From positions 1 to 14,092 of the forward strand of contig VERK01000028.1 of the NCBI GenBank assembly GCA_018882725.1: a DNA stretch of 14,092 bases, given 5' to 3'. A program made the position numbers and the translations under genes. Source of the DNA: Actinomycetota bacterium. GTDB lineage: Bacteria; Actinomycetota; Acidimicrobiia; Acidimicrobiales; Ilumatobacteraceae. Of the stretch, positions 14,003-14,092 are shown in pieces (the stretch's first letter is position 1; each line of letters starts with the position of its first letter). The notes beneath the pieces are model-generated. The model did not search any database. It saw nothing but the letters and a program-made list of their open reading frames with translations, and had not been told where the DNA came from.

Positions 14003-14092
14003 GTGAGTGAGCGCTACGTCTCCTTCGACCGGGCCCAATGGGCCGAGTTGCGCGCCGCCACACCCATGACACTGCGCGAGTCCGATCTCGGG
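14003..14092 (+). CDS. coaA: Type I pantothenate kinase CoaA (3' truncated by window end)
   Basis: Only the first 30 codons are in the window, starting with GTG and still open at the end. The peptide YVSFDRAQWAELR, then TPMTLRESDL, closely follows the N terminus of actinobacterial CoaA, which begins with a Tyr-Val-x-Phe-Asp-Arg-x-Gln-Trp pattern. CoaA phosphorylates pantothenate in the first step of coenzyme A synthesis. The gene begins 46 nt after map on the same strand and has its own likely -10. No catalytic motif is visible because the P-loop lies beyond the edge. Confidence 0.8.
   Translation, partial: MSERYVSFDRAQWAELRAATPMTLRESDLG

Noticed and set aside
1..14092. CRISPR array, tRNA, rRNA, insertion sequence or attachment site
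   Set aside because: No regularly spaced repeats, no recognisable tRNA or rRNA sequence, and no transposase or integrase frame were seen on either strand.

Overview
The window is high-GC DNA (roughly 60-65% by eye) from an actinobacterium. The lineage is probably the Acidimicrobiia (Ilumatobacter-like). That placement is an inference from the clpC - lppM-like - radA order, the SEC-C methionine aminopeptidase, the leaderless-type promoters and the reduced Tad pilus locus; no marker in the window proves it.

Left block (1-4762, + strand): the nearly complete 3' part of clpC, an LppM/DUF3153-like lipoprotein gene, and the DNA repair gene radA. The last two carry a TANNNT motif 6-7 nt ahead of the start codon and no Shine-Dalgarno, as expected for leaderless mRNAs. 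A 240-nt intergenic region follows. It holds a DosR-box-like sequence and a run of potential hairpins, and leads to a small DUF1640-like coiled-coil/membrane protein gene with a strong ribosome binding site.

Central block (12877 down to 5264, - strand): one tightly packed ten-gene operon for a Tad/Flp-type pilus. In transcription order it encodes a CpaB/RcpC-like SAF protein, a CpaE/TadZ-like ATPase relative without a recognisable P-loop, the TadA ATPase, TadB, TadC, a Flp-like pilin, two TadE-like pseudopilins, a TadG-like protein, and a four-helix membrane protein with a SARP-type winged helix plus BTAD domain at its C terminus. Most junctions are ATGA/GTGA overlaps or 1-nt gaps. The one real gap, 59 nt before flp, carries a hairpin at the tadC stop, a tandem AAACC repeat and a good Shine-Dalgarno. 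No prepilin peptidase (TadV) or secretin is present. The missing peptidase must be encoded elsewhere, and a monoderm needs no secretin.

Right block (12976-14092, + strand): a type I methionine aminopeptidase with an N-terminal SEC-C zinc motif, divergent from the tad operon, and the first 30 codons of pantothenate kinase coaA. The 98-bp divergent region carries a 16-bp dyad and direct repeats that are candidate operators for the pilus operon.

The most distinctive part is the tad operon. A membrane-tethered SARP/BTAD regulator is translationally coupled to the pseudopilins, and candidate operators lie in the promoter region, which suggests a self-contained pilus system with its own membrane-located sensor or regulator.
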